From Olsenella intestinalis (GTDB lineage: Bacteria; Actinomycetota; Coriobacteriia; Coriobacteriales; Atopobiaceae): 64,000 nucleotides of DNA. The DNA is taken from the NCBI RefSeq assembly GCF_023276655.1, contig NZ_JALGRK010000001.1, positions 186,001 to 250,000 on the forward strand, given 5' to 3'. The notes under the pieces were generated by a model. It did no database searches, had not been told where the DNA came from, and saw only the letters and a list, made by a program, of their open reading frames with translations. Positions 24,090 through 34,473 of this stretch are shown piece after piece; position 1 is the first letter of the stretch; every line of letters begins with the position of its first letter. The translations under genes were made by a program, and so were the position numbers.

Positions 24090-25147
24090 ACGTTGAAGCG
24101 GAAGACCATGACGTCGCCGTCCTGGACGACGTAGTCCTTGCCCTCCATGCGCAGGCGGCCGGCCTCGCGCGCGCCCTGCTCTCCCCCGAGCGTGACGTAG
24201 TCGTCGTAGGAGATGGTCTCGGCCTTGATGAAGCCGCGCTCGAAGTCGGAGTGGATGACGCCGGCGGCCTCGGGCGCCTTGGCGCCGATGCGCACCGTCC
24301 ACGCACGGACCTCCTTGGGACCGGCGGTGAAGAAGGACTGCAGCCCGAGCAGGTGATAGGCGGCCTGCGCGAGCGTCTCGAGGCCCGAGCGCTCGAGGCC
24401 GAGCGACTCGAGGTACTCGGCCGCCTCGTCGGCGTCGAGCTCGGAGAGCTCTGCCTCGACCTTGGCGCAGATGGCGATGGTCTTCTCGCCGTCGATCTCG
24501 TGCTCGTCGTGGAGCTGGTCCTCGTCGCAGTTGGCGACGTAGAGCATCGGCTTCATCGTGAGCAGAAAGAGGTCGTGGGCGGCGGCACGCTCGTCGTCGG
24601 TCATCTCGAGCGTCGCGGCGCGGTTGCCCTCGTTGAGGTGGGCCTGCAGGCGACGCGCGATGTCAAGGCGCGGCTGCATGCTCTTGTCGCGCTTGGCCTC
24701 CTTCTCGAGCTTGGGGATGGAGCGCTCGAGGGAGCCGAGGTCGGCGAGGATGAGCTCGGTCTGGATCGTGTCGGCGTCGGCAGCCGGGTCGACGCGACCG
24801 TCGACGTGCACGACGTCGGGGTCCTGGAAGAAGCGCACGACCTCGCAGATCGCGTCGCAGTTGCGGATGTTCGCCAGGAACTGGTTGCCCAGGCCCTCGC
24901 CCTCGTTGGCACCCTTCACCAGGCCTGCGATGTCGACGAACTCGACGGCTGCGGGCACGACCTTGGCGGGATTGACCATCTCGGCGAGCTTGTTGATGCG
25001 CTCGTCAGGCACGTCGACGATGCCCACGTTGGGGTCGATGGTCGCGAAGGGGTAGTTCGCGGCGAGGCCGCCCTTCTTGGTAAGGGCCGTAAACAGCGTG
25101 GACTTGCCGACGTTGGGCAGTCCTACGATTCCGATCGAAAGCGACAC
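24086..25147 (-). CDS. ychF: Redox-regulated ATPase/GTPase YchF
   Basis: A 353-residue OBG-family P-loop protein with G1 GLPNVGKST at residues about 9-17, DIAGLVKGANEGEGLGN as switch region and the C-terminal TGS domain (IHSDFERGFIKAETISYDDY). YchF prefers ATP and associates with ribosomes; its role is in translation quality and oxidative stress response. It is 35 bases downstream of the four-cluster ferredoxin gene, so the two are probably co-transcribed. Its terminator is shared with the convergent region and duplicated around the antitoxin. Confidence 0.97.
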   Translation of the reverse strand: MSLSIGIVGLPNVGKSTLFTALTKKGGLAANYPFATIDPNVGIVDVPDERINKLAEMVNPAKVVPAAVEFVDIAGLVKGANEGEGLGNQFLANIRNCDAICEVVRFFQDPDVVHVDGRVDPAADADTIQTELILADLGSLERSIPKLEKEAKRDKSMQPRLDIARRLQAHLNEGNRAATLEMTDDERAAAHDLFLLTMKPMLYVANCDEDQLHDEHEIDGEKTIAICAKVEAELSELDADEAAEYLESLGLERSGLETLAQAAYHLLGLQSFFTAGPKEVRAWTVRIGAKAPEAAGVIHSDFERGFIKAETISYDDYVTLGGEQGAREAGRLRMEGKDYVVQDGDVMVFRFNV

Positions 25148-25182
25148 GTCCTCATCTCCTGATCTCGGTTGGTCGTCTGTTC

Positions 25183-26463
25183 CTATTCGTCAGCGAGGCG
25201 CTCGATCGCATCGAGGCCCCTCTTGAGTTGCTTCTTCGCCTCGGCCTTGCCCTCGCGCAGCTTCGCGCGCTGCTTCTCCGCGGCGCGCTTCTTGCGCTCG
25301 GCCTCCTCGTCCACGATCACGAGCTCGGCAGGGTCGCACGGGCGCATCTCGAGCGCGTTCTCGGGGCAGGCGACGGCGCACGCGCCGCAGTTGACGCAGT
25401 AGGCCGCCTCGACCGAGAAGCGCCCGCCGCGGTCGAGGTCGCAGGCATGCTGCGGGCAGGCGTCGAGGCACTTGCCGCACATGGTGCAACGCGAGGTGTC
25501 ACAGGTGGGCACCTCGAGCTTGAAGTTCTGGGCGAGCTCGGGGCGCTGCTGGAGCGTCGCGAGCAGGGCCTTGCGGTCCTGCGTGAGGATGCGTCGGCGG
25601 TTGGCCGTGGTCTTCTCGCCCGCGGTCTGCTCGAGCGCGCGCTGCATGTCGAAGACGCGCTCGGAGTGCTCCTGGAGCTTCTTCGCGATGGCCGCAGCTC
25701 CGCCGAGGGCGGGGTTCGATGCGGCGACCAGCGTCTGGCCCGCACGCGCGACGCTGCCCATGAACTGGCTGCGCTTGAACGCGCGCGAGAGCTCGTGGTC
25801 AAGCTCGGACTCCTCGACCTCGAGGCCCGCACCTCGCTCAGCCCACTCCTCGGCCTGGGCGATCTGCTCGGAGAGGAACTCCTCGCCCGTGGTGGTGCGG
25901 CACTTGTCGCAGATGCCCAACGGCAGGTAGACGCTCACGTTGCCGAAGTCAGCCAGGAGCGAGAACCAGAGCTCGCGCGAGATGGCGCCCACACAGGGAA
26001 GCACGACCTCGTTCTCCTTAGGCATACGGTGGAGCCTGCCCATGGCGCGGGTGCAGGTGACGTAGCACTGCTCGTAGGCATTCGCGATGCGGCCGATCTG
26101 GTCGTAGAGGCTGTTGGCCATGATCTTCTGGACCAGGAACACCTCGGTCGGGCAGACGGCCGTGCACAGACCGCACTTGCGGCAGTCGTCGGAGACCTTG
26201 ACCGAGGCGCCCTCGATCGTGATGGCGTCGACGGGACAGACGTCGAGGCACTTGCTGCACACGTCATGATTCTCGGACGAGACGCGCGCGCAGAAGATGG
26301 AGTTCGAACGAGGGCGGCTCTTGTAGTCGGCGGGGTTGAAAACCTTGACCTCGTTGGGGTCCTGGGCAAGAGTGCCGGCGATGTTGCCAAGCGGGTTGGA
26401 GACCGCCTGCCAGTCTCGCTGGATGTCGATGATGTCGTCGATCATGTCACGCTTCTTGGCCAC
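25183..26463 (-). CDS. Four-cluster 4Fe-4S ferredoxin-like protein of unknown function
   Basis: A 426-residue protein starting at the GTG at 26463 (AAGGGGG 4 bases upstream). Two ferredoxin-type cysteine pairs lie in the N-terminal third (CSKCLDVCPVDA, CRKCGLCTAVCP) and two near the C-terminus (CTMCGKCLDACP, CVNCGACAVACP), separated by a helical region with further cysteines (CYVTCTRAMG, LPCVGA, ICDKCRTTTG). The very end is a Lys/Arg-rich coil. It resembles electron-transfer subunits of heterodisulfide-reductase type, but no catalytic subunit is adjacent. It lies between groEL and ychF. Confidence 0.85.
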   Translation of the reverse strand: MAKKRDMIDDIIDIQRDWQAVSNPLGNIAGTLAQDPNEVKVFNPADYKSRPRSNSIFCARVSSENHDVCSKCLDVCPVDAITIEGASVKVSDDCRKCGLCTAVCPTEVFLVQKIMANSLYDQIGRIANAYEQCYVTCTRAMGRLHRMPKENEVVLPCVGAISRELWFSLLADFGNVSVYLPLGICDKCRTTTGEEFLSEQIAQAEEWAERGAGLEVEESELDHELSRAFKRSQFMGSVARAGQTLVAASNPALGGAAAIAKKLQEHSERVFDMQRALEQTAGEKTTANRRRILTQDRKALLATLQQRPELAQNFKLEVPTCDTSRCTMCGKCLDACPQHACDLDRGGRFSVEAAYCVNCGACAVACPENALEMRPCDPAELVIVDEEAERKKRAAEKQRAKLREGKAEAKKQLKRGLDAIERLADE

Positions 26464-26508
26464 GGTTCCCCCTTGCCTCGTTGCAGCCAACGTCCATTGT
26501 AGATGAAG

Positions 26509-26542
26509 GGGACCCGGGCGCTCGTAAAAACGCCCGGGTCCC
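26509..26542 (-). terminator. groEL terminator hairpin
   Basis: Perfect 12-base arms GGGACCCGGGCG (26509-26520) and CGCCCGGGTCCC (26531-26542), 50 bases after the groEL stop on the minus strand. The T-run lies in the loop, not after the stem, so efficiency is uncertain. Confidence 0.65.
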
Positions 26543-26591
26543 GAAAAGGACGGATTACGTCAATCCGCTATGGTCGCACGTGGTGCAGGCC

Positions 26592-28256
<1,665 letters not shown>

Positions 28257-28291
28257 TCACGCGGCGCTCGGCGCCGCGAAGCGAGTCGAAG

Positions 28292-28582
28292 CTAGTCGGT
28301 GATGATGGCGTAGATGTCATCGGCGCGGAGGAGCAGGAAGTCCTCGCCGTCGACCTTGACCTCGTTGCCGCCGAACTTGCCGTAGTAGACCTGGTCGCCC
28401 ACCTTGACGTCGATGGCGATGCGCTCGCCCTTGTCGTTCATCTTGCCGGCGCCCACGGCGACGACCTCGCCGCGCTGCGGCTTCTCCTGCGCGCCAGAGG
28501 AGATGTAGAGGCCGGAAGCGGTCTTCTCCTCCTTGGGAGCAGGCTTGACGAGGACGCGGTCGCCCAAAGGCTTGAGAGTCAT
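28292..28582 (-). CDS. groES: 10 kDa co-chaperonin GroES
   Basis: A 96-residue co-chaperonin. It begins [20 protein letters not shown], with the mobile-loop region [16 protein letters not shown] and the C-terminal [19 protein letters not shown] lies 7 bases upstream of the ATG at 28582. A sigma-70-type promoter is seen at 28662-28690; no CIRCE inverted repeat was found. Confidence 0.97.
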   Translation of the reverse strand: MTLKPLGDRVLVKPAPKEEKTASGLYISSGAQEKPQRGEVVAVGAGKMNDKGERIAIDVKVGDQVYYGKFGGNEVKVDGEDFLLLRADDIYAIITD

Positions 28583-28661
28583 AGTGAACCTCCTAGTAGC
28601 ATGCAACAGCGTGCACGACGTGTGCGAGGCGGCGGGCCGCCCCGTTGTTCCAACGTTGTGA

Positions 28662-28690
28662 ATGATACCCAGAACCTCAGGCTTATACAA
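28662..28690 (-). promoter_or_regulatory. groESL promoter
   Basis: On the minus strand TTGTAT (28685-28690) and TATCAT (28662-28667) are spaced by 17 bases in an AT-rich leader. Several TTGTAA/TTGTAT-like copies lie upstream. Neither CIRCE nor HAIR heat-shock operators are visible. Confidence 0.6.
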
Positions 28691-28911
28691 CGCAATTGAA
28701 AAAATCTTACAACGGACGCTTAGATTTTCTGAGGCATCGAAATGAAGTGCTAGTAGAGGGCGCACGCAGGCGAGAAGAGCCTGGCACTCCCCTGCAGCAC
28801 GCACGGGCACGGCGCGCGCCTACCGCCCCAAGAGCATGCAACCCCAATGGGCAGGCGCGCCCATTGGGGTCCACAGTCACATGCGGGGCTCCGGCCCGAG
28901 GCGAAAGCCGC
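28691..28911. other. Intergenic region between groES promoter and nadE
   Basis: Holds the upstream part of the groES control region, one CGAGAAGAGC (28771-28780) and the nadE terminator (28841-28870). No gene is seen. Confidence 0.5.
28841..28870 (-). terminator. nadE terminator hairpin
   Basis: Perfect 12-base arms ACCCCAATGGGC (28841-28852) and GCCCATTGGGGT (28859-28870) with a 6-base loop, about 40 bases after the nadE stop. Confidence 0.7.
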
Positions 28912-30843
28912 CTACCTGAGCCCCTCGAGCTCACGCAGCCACGTCGTGGCGCACGCGTCGGAGGGCATGCGCAGGTCGCCGCGGGGCGACACCGCGACCG
29001 AGCCCACCTTGGGGCCGTCTGGCAGGCAGCTGCGCTTGAACTGCTGCGAGAAGAAGCGACGGTAGAAGACGCGGATCCACTTGAGGATCGTCTCGTCGTC
29101 GTAGGTGTCGCCGAGGGCGTAGCGCGCGAGGCGCAGCACCTTGCGCGGCGCGAAGCCGCGGCGCAGCACCTGGTACAGCACGAAGTCGTGCAACTCGTAG
29201 GGGCCGACCAGGTCCTCGGTCCTCTGTGCGATCGTTCCGTCGTCCTCGGCGGGCAGAAGCTCGGGCGAGACCGGCGTCTCGAGCACGTCCACAAGGACGT
29301 CGGAGAGCTCGTCGGAGTCGGTGGTGTCGGCGACGTAGCGCACCAGGTGGCGCACGAGCGTCTTGGGCACCGAGGCGTTCACGCCGTACATGCTCATGTG
29401 GTCGGCGTTATAGGTGGCCCACCCCAGCGCGAGCTCGGAGAGGTCGCCGGTGCCCACCACGAGGCCGCCCTCCTGGTTTGCGACGTCCATCAGGATCTGC
29501 GTGCGCTCGCGCGCCTGCGCGTTCTCGTAGGTCACGTCGTGGGTGCGCTCGTCGTGCCCGATGTCGGCGAAGTGCTGGCGCACCGCGTCCACGATGCTCA
29601 CCTCGCGCAGCGTCGCGCCCAGCGCGTCGGCCATGACCGTCGCGTTGCCGTGCGTGCGGTCGGTCGTGCCGAAGCCGGGCATGGTCACCGCGATGATGCC
29701 GGAGCGGTCGAGCCCCAGGATGTCGAAGGCCCGCGCGCAGACGAGCAGCGCGAGCGTCGAGTCAAGCCCGCCCGACACGCCGATGACGGCCGTCTGCGAG
29801 TGCGTGTGCGCGAGCCTCTTCGCAAGGCCGTGCGCCTGGATCGCAAGCACGTCCTCGCAGCGCTCGTTGCGCCTCGAGACGCTCGCCGGGACGAAGGGGT
29901 GCGCGTTCACGCGGCGCGTCAGGCGCGTCTCGCGCACCGCCAGCGAGAAGGGCGTGACCTCGTAGCCCAGGTTCTCTGCGGACGGCGCGACCTCGAAGGT
30001 CGACAGCCTGCGCCTCTCGGCCGCAAGCATGTCGACGTCGATCTCGCTCGCCGCGCGCGCGTCGCCGAAGGGCGCGCCCTCGGCCAGCAGGCTCCCGTTC
30101 TCGGCGACCATGTCGTGCGCCGAGAAGACCACGTCCTGGCTCGACTCGCCCCACCCCGCGCTCGCGTACACGTAGCCGCACACGAGGCGCGCGCTCTGCC
30201 CGCGCACGAGGTCGCGGCGATAGGCAGCCTTCCCCACCACGGCGTTCGACGCCGAGAGGTTGCACACCACGGTCGCGCCCGCGCGGGCGTGGTCGATCGA
30301 GGGCGGCGCGGCGACCCACAGGTCCTCGCAGATCTCGGCGGCCACCACGAGGTTGGGCATCTCCTCGCACGAGAAGAGCTGCCTCGTGCCGAACGGCACG
30401 CCCCGCGCGCCCGCGAAGTCGACGTAGGAGATCTCCTCGGGGCCCGCGCAGAAGTGGCGCGCCTCGTAGAACTCGTTGTAGTTGGGGATGTGCGTCTTGG
30501 GCACGATGCCCAGCACCTCGCCGCCGGCAAGGGCGACCGCGCAGTTGTAGAGCTTGGCGCCCACGCGCACGGGCGCGCCCACGAGCACGATCGCGTCCAG
30601 GTCCGCAAGGCCCTCGGCGAGCCGCGCGACGCCCGCCTCCGCGGCGTCCAGAAGCGCGTCCTGCCAGAACAGGTCCGCGCAGGTGTAGCCCGTCACGCAG
30701 AGCTCCGGCAGCACCACCACGCGCGCGCCGTCGAACTTCGCGGCGTCGGTCGCCTCGTGCAGGCACGCATCCACGTTGAAGTCGACGTCCGCCACGCGCA
30801 CCTGCGGGCTCCTCGCCGCAACGCCTACGAATCCGTCCTGCAT
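28912..30843 (-). CDS. nadE: Glutamine-dependent NAD+ synthetase
   Basis: A 643-residue two-domain enzyme making NAD+ from deamido-NAD+, ATP and glutamine. Residues about 8-280 are a nitrilase-type glutaminase (VVLPELCVTGYTC, KTHIPNYNEFYE, nucleophile Cys in AAEICEDLW). Residues about 310-640 are the synthetase with P-loop GVSGGLDSTLAL and GTGDLSELALGW. The ATG at 30843 follows GGAGGAGGACCC. The bile-salt-hydrolase-like gene lies 107 bases upstream in the same direction. Confidence 0.96.
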   Translation of the reverse strand: MQDGFVGVAARSPQVRVADVDFNVDACLHEATDAAKFDGARVVVLPELCVTGYTCADLFWQDALLDAAEAGVARLAEGLADLDAIVLVGAPVRVGAKLYNCAVALAGGEVLGIVPKTHIPNYNEFYEARHFCAGPEEISYVDFAGARGVPFGTRQLFSCEEMPNLVVAAEICEDLWVAAPPSIDHARAGATVVCNLSASNAVVGKAAYRRDLVRGQSARLVCGYVYASAGWGESSQDVVFSAHDMVAENGSLLAEGAPFGDARAASEIDVDMLAAERRRLSTFEVAPSAENLGYEVTPFSLAVRETRLTRRVNAHPFVPASVSRRNERCEDVLAIQAHGLAKRLAHTHSQTAVIGVSGGLDSTLALLVCARAFDILGLDRSGIIAVTMPGFGTTDRTHGNATVMADALGATLREVSIVDAVRQHFADIGHDERTHDVTYENAQARERTQILMDVANQEGGLVVGTGDLSELALGWATYNADHMSMYGVNASVPKTLVRHLVRYVADTTDSDELSDVLVDVLETPVSPELLPAEDDGTIAQRTEDLVGPYELHDFVLYQVLRRGFAPRKVLRLARYALGDTYDDETILKWIRVFYRRFFSQQFKRSCLPDGPKVGSVAVSPRGDLRMPSDACATTWLRELEGLR

Positions 30844-30950
30844 GGGTCCTCCTCCTCGCCGTCCATTTCCCTCGATGCTATCCGAATTGCGCCGATGGCG
30901 CACCCATCGCACGCAACTCGCATCGCCATCGCCGCCGAGAAGAGCCTCCC

Positions 30951-31901
30951 CTAGCTCGCCTGGATGACCTCGGTCCCAGCCGCGTCGAAGTCCGCGAGCG
31001 CGACGCTTCTGATCGCGGGGTCGTCGTAGGTGTTGTAGTAGTAGGTGTTCGTGCGCGTCGAGACGCCGCCGGTGTAGACCGTGACCTCGAACGCTCCGTC
31101 GCCCATCCTGGCCGCCCCGTCGACCATCGACACGGCCCCGAGCGTGTGGAACAGCCGGCTCACGTTCTCGGCCTCGCTGTCCTTCTGCGGGTAGTGCGCG
31201 TTGTGGTAGGCGGCGCGCACGAAGCGCGACGGCGAGTAGCAGTCGCCGGGGATCCCGCGCATGCTGCTGCCGGAGCCGAACGCGCTCATCTCGCTGCCCC
31301 GCCACGAGACGGGGCCGGCGACCTCGGGCGTGCACGCAAGGTAGTTGCGCACGTTCTCCTCGTGGTACGCGAAGGTCGGCTGGTTCGCCAGGACGTCAAA
31401 GCCGTCGTGGTAGACGTGCAGCCCGTCGGCCATGTGCTCCACCACGATGCTGCGCGTCGCGTCGCCGATGATCCAGTGCAGCAGCGAGCATGCGTACTTC
31501 TCGCTCACGGGACGGTCGACGATCGCCACGTTCGCGAGCGCCTCCTCCACCTCGTCCACGGACGAGAAGAGCGCGGCGACCCACAAGGGGAACTCCCATG
31601 CGCACACGTTCACCTTGCCTTGCACGGGCGCGGGCTCGTAGCTCGCGTATCCCGGGAAGTTGAGCCCCGCCACGGCGAGGCCGGCGTCGTTGGCGCAGTC
31701 GAAGTAGAGCGGCGTGCCCTCGCAGACGATGCCCATGCCATAGACCGGGTGCCCCATCGCGCCGATCGCGCCGAAGGGCGAGTTCGGCTTCCATCCGGTG
31801 GGAGTGATGGTCACGCGCTCGCCGTAGCCGCAGCTCCAGTCGAGATTGCGGCCGAAGTACATGTGGCCAAGGCCGTCATCAAATCGAATCCCCGTGCACA
31901 T
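30951..31901 (-). CDS. Choloylglycine/bile salt hydrolase-family protein (Ntn hydrolase)
   Basis: A 316-residue linear-amide C-N hydrolase. I chose the start at 31901 so that the protein begins MCTGIRF; removal of Met exposes the nucleophile Cys2. Other residues of the bile salt hydrolase site fall in place: Arg18 and Asp21 (GRNLDW), Asn81 (AGLNFPGY), Asn173 (LANQPTF) and Arg226 (SPSRFVRA). It should deconjugate bile salts or hydrolyse related N-acyl amides in the cytoplasm; penicillin V or acyl-homoserine-lactone activity is the alternative within the family. It lies directly downstream of a YtcJ-like amidohydrolase. Confidence 0.9.
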   Translation of the reverse strand: MCTGIRFDDGLGHMYFGRNLDWSCGYGERVTITPTGWKPNSPFGAIGAMGHPVYGMGIVCEGTPLYFDCANDAGLAVAGLNFPGYASYEPAPVQGKVNVCAWEFPLWVAALFSSVDEVEEALANVAIVDRPVSEKYACSLLHWIIGDATRSIVVEHMADGLHVYHDGFDVLANQPTFAYHEENVRNYLACTPEVAGPVSWRGSEMSAFGSGSSMRGIPGDCYSPSRFVRAAYHNAHYPQKDSEAENVSRLFHTLGAVSMVDGAARMGDGAFEVTVYTGGVSTRTNTYYYNTYDDPAIRSVALADFDAAGTEVIQAS

Positions 31902-31976
31902 GGATATCCCCCTCCCGCGCATGCACGACCGCCTCCAGACGGCCGCGCCAAGGACCAGACCGTTGCACCCTTGATT

Positions 31977-33602
31977 CTAGGCCTCCCAGGCGAGGCTGCC
32001 TCCCACGTACGCGGCGAGCGTGCGGACGCCCTGGATCTGCTCGGGGTCGGCCTCCATGAGGTTCGTGTCGAGAACGGCGATGTCGGCGAGCCTCCCCGCC
32101 GAGAGCGTCCCGAGCTCGCCCTCGCGCCCGCAGGCCACGGCGCTGCCGCGCGTGTAGGCGTCGATCGCCTCGGCCATGCCGATTCGCTCGGCGGGCAGCC
32201 ACCCGCCCCTGGGCTCGCACGTCTCGGGCACCTCGCGCGTCACGGCGCAGCTCAGCACCTGCATCGAGCGGTTGGGCACGCACGGCGAGTCGGTCCCGAA
32301 CGCCATCGTCACGCCCGCTCGGGCGAAGCTCGCGAACGGCCACATGAAGGCCGCTCGCTCGGCGCCCAGGTCGCGCTCCGGCTGGGTCACATCGATCACT
32401 GCGTGCTGCGGCTGCACCGACGCCACGAGCCCGATCTCTGCCATCGCGCGCACGTCCTCGGGCCAGAGCCCCTCCACGTGCTCGATCGTGTTGGCGCCCT
32501 GCCGCGGCGCGCCAAAGCGCTCGCGGGCCTCGCGGAAGATGTCGATTGCGGTGCGGATCGAGCGGTCGCCGATCGTGTGGATACGCGTGGCGATGCCGCG
32601 TTCGGCGGCGGCCATCACGTACGAGCGCATGAGCTCGGGCGCGACCGTGGGGCGTCCGCAGTCGCCGGCGAAGCGCGCGTTGGCGTACTCGTCGAGCATC
32701 CACGCCGTGTGCGCGCTCGAGACGCCGTCGAAGAACTGCTTGGTGCCGGGAGCGCGCAGCAGCTCGCCCGTCAGGCGCGCCTGCAGCGCCTCGATGCGCT
32801 CGTAGCGTCCCACGTTCTGCGGGAACAGGTGGGCGCGCACGGGAAGGGCGCCCTGGGCGAGAAGAGCCTCGTATACGTCCTCGTTGACGTAGTCGGCGCC
32901 GGGGATCGCGGAGAGCGCCATGTCACAGACGCTCGTGATGCCCTGGCCGAGGCTCCTCTCGAAGTAGTCTCGGTAGGCGCGCATCACGCCGTCGCGCGGC
33001 AGGGTCTGGAACACCTTCGCAACGTAGACCATGCCCGCCGCCTCACGCAGGACTCCCGTGAGTCGCCCATCGGCGTCGCGCTCGAAGGAGCCGCCCGCGG
33101 GCGGGACGGTGTCTGCCGTGATGTCGAGTTCCTCGAGGCCGCGCGTGTTGACCCAGAGCGTGTGCAGGTCGCCGGAGTACATGGCCACGGGTCGGTCGGG
33201 GAAGGCCGCGTCGAGCGACGCGCGCGTGGGCGCGACGGCCGGGTCCCACAGGTCCTGGCGCCAGCCCTGGCCGATGAGCCAGCGACCGGCGCGCGAGCGC
33301 CCGGCGAAGGCGCGCATCTGCTCGACGCAGTCGGCCTCGCTCGTGCCCGGGCAGGTCAGCGCGAGGTCGGAGTCGACGAGCGCCGTGTGAAAGACATGCT
33401 GGTGGGCGTCATGGAAGCCGGGACAGACGAAGGCGTCGCCAAAGTCGCGCACGCGGGCGTCGTCGCCGGCGACGCGCGAGACGTCCTCCGGCGCGCAGAC
33501 CGCACGGACGCGCGTGCCCTCGATGACGACGGCCGCGCGGACGTCCGGGTGGGCGCGGTCGAGATAGACGTGGTTCGACGTGATGACGCTGAGCGGGGCC
33601 AT
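31977..33602 (-). CDS. YtcJ-like amidohydrolase (amidohydrolase 3 family)
   Basis: A 541-residue metal-dependent hydrolase. The composite N-terminal domain leads to the metal motif GFHDAHQHVF near residue 63. The barrel continues with RIHTIGDRSIRTAIDIF, IEHVEGLWPEDV and FGTDSPCVP, and the C-terminus reads GTLSAGRLADIAVLD. Relatives include N-substituted formamide deformylase and LAF3-type proteins; substrates are mostly unknown. GAGGAG precedes the ATG. It follows an amino-acid ABC transporter operon and precedes the bile-salt-hydrolase-like gene, so it may act on an N-acyl or amide compound. Confidence 0.87.
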   Translation of the reverse strand: MAPLSVITSNHVYLDRAHPDVRAAVVIEGTRVRAVCAPEDVSRVAGDDARVRDFGDAFVCPGFHDAHQHVFHTALVDSDLALTCPGTSEADCVEQMRAFAGRSRAGRWLIGQGWRQDLWDPAVAPTRASLDAAFPDRPVAMYSGDLHTLWVNTRGLEELDITADTVPPAGGSFERDADGRLTGVLREAAGMVYVAKVFQTLPRDGVMRAYRDYFERSLGQGITSVCDMALSAIPGADYVNEDVYEALLAQGALPVRAHLFPQNVGRYERIEALQARLTGELLRAPGTKQFFDGVSSAHTAWMLDEYANARFAGDCGRPTVAPELMRSYVMAAAERGIATRIHTIGDRSIRTAIDIFREARERFGAPRQGANTIEHVEGLWPEDVRAMAEIGLVASVQPQHAVIDVTQPERDLGAERAAFMWPFASFARAGVTMAFGTDSPCVPNRSMQVLSCAVTREVPETCEPRGGWLPAERIGMAEAIDAYTRGSAVACGREGELGTLSAGRLADIAVLDTNLMEADPEQIQGVRTLAAYVGGSLAWEA

Positions 33603-33620
33603 GGGTTCTCCTCAAGGGAA

Positions 33621-33649
33621 GCGGCCGCTCGACTGTCGTCGGCGGCCGC
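33621..33649 (-). terminator. Hairpin after amino-acid ABC transporter genes
   Basis: Two copies of the self-complementary GCGGCCGC at 33621-33628 and 33642-33649 can pair across a 13-base loop, between the ATPase stop and the amidohydrolase start. It may attenuate or terminate the transporter transcript. Confidence 0.45.
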
Positions 33650-33687
33650 GGGACGTGCGGGGTTGGCGCGGGCGGGCGGCGCGGCGG

Positions 33688-34464
33688 CTAGGCAGTCGCG
33701 CTTGCGCCCTGGGTGTCTTCGAGGTAGCGAGAGAGGAACTCGCGGGTGCGCGGGTGCTCCGGGTTGGTGAAGAGGCGGTTGGGCTCGCCCATCTCGGCGA
33801 TGACGCCCTGGTCCATGAAGACGACCTTGTCGGAGACGTTCTTGGCAAAGTCCATCTCGTGCGTGACGACCGCCATCGTCATTCCCTCGTCGGCGAGGTT
33901 GCGCATGACGGAGAGGACCTCGCCGACGATCTCGGGGTCGAGGGCGCTGGTCGGCTCGTCGAAGAGCATGAGGTCGGGCTTCATGCAGAGCGCGCGGGCG
34001 ATGGCGACGCGCTGCTTCTGGCCGCCGGAGAGCGAGGTGACGCTCGCCTTCGCGAACTCCGCGAGGCCGACGGCCTCGAGGTGACGCATGGCCTCAGCCT
34101 CGGCCTCGGCCTTGCTCGCCTTCTTGAGCGTGACGGGGGCGAGCGTGCAGTTGTCGAGCACGTTCATGTTGTTGAAGAGGTTGAATCCCTGGAAGACCAT
34201 GCCGATCTTCTCGCGCAGGCGGTTCACGTTCACGTGCTGCGCGGCAAGGTCCTCGCCGCGGAACCACACGTGGCCCGCGTCGGGGGTCTCGAGGAGGTTC
34301 AGGCAGCGCAGCAGGGTCGACTTGCCCGACCCCGATGCGCCGATGATGGTGACGACCTCGCCGGGCATGATCTCGAAGTCGATGTTCTTGAGGACCTCGT
34401 GCGAGCCGAAGCTCTTGCGCAGGCCCTCGATCCTGATGACGGGCTCTTGAGCACTCTCAGCCAT
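33688..34464 (-). CDS. Polar amino-acid ABC transporter ATP-binding protein
   Basis: A 258-residue GlnQ/ArtP-type ATPase with Walker [10 protein letters not shown] near residues 42-50, signature [13 protein letters not shown], Walker [15 protein letters not shown] and VVTHEMDFA. It couples ATP hydrolysis to uptake through the permease encoded 9 bases upstream. The order on the minus strand is binding protein, permease, ATPase. The amino acid transported cannot be read from the ATPase. Confidence 0.95.
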   Translation of the reverse strand: MAESAQEPVIRIEGLRKSFGSHEVLKNIDFEIMPGEVVTIIGASGSGKSTLLRCLNLLETPDAGHVWFRGEDLAAQHVNVNRLREKIGMVFQGFNLFNNMNVLDNCTLAPVTLKKASKAEAEAEAMRHLEAVGLAEFAKASVTSLSGGQKQRVAIARALCMKPDLMLFDEPTSALDPEIVGEVLSVMRNLADEGMTMAVVTHEMDFAKNVSDKVVFMDQGVIAEMGEPNRLFTNPEHPRTREFLSRYLEDTQGASATA

Positions 34465-34473
34465 GGCTCACAC

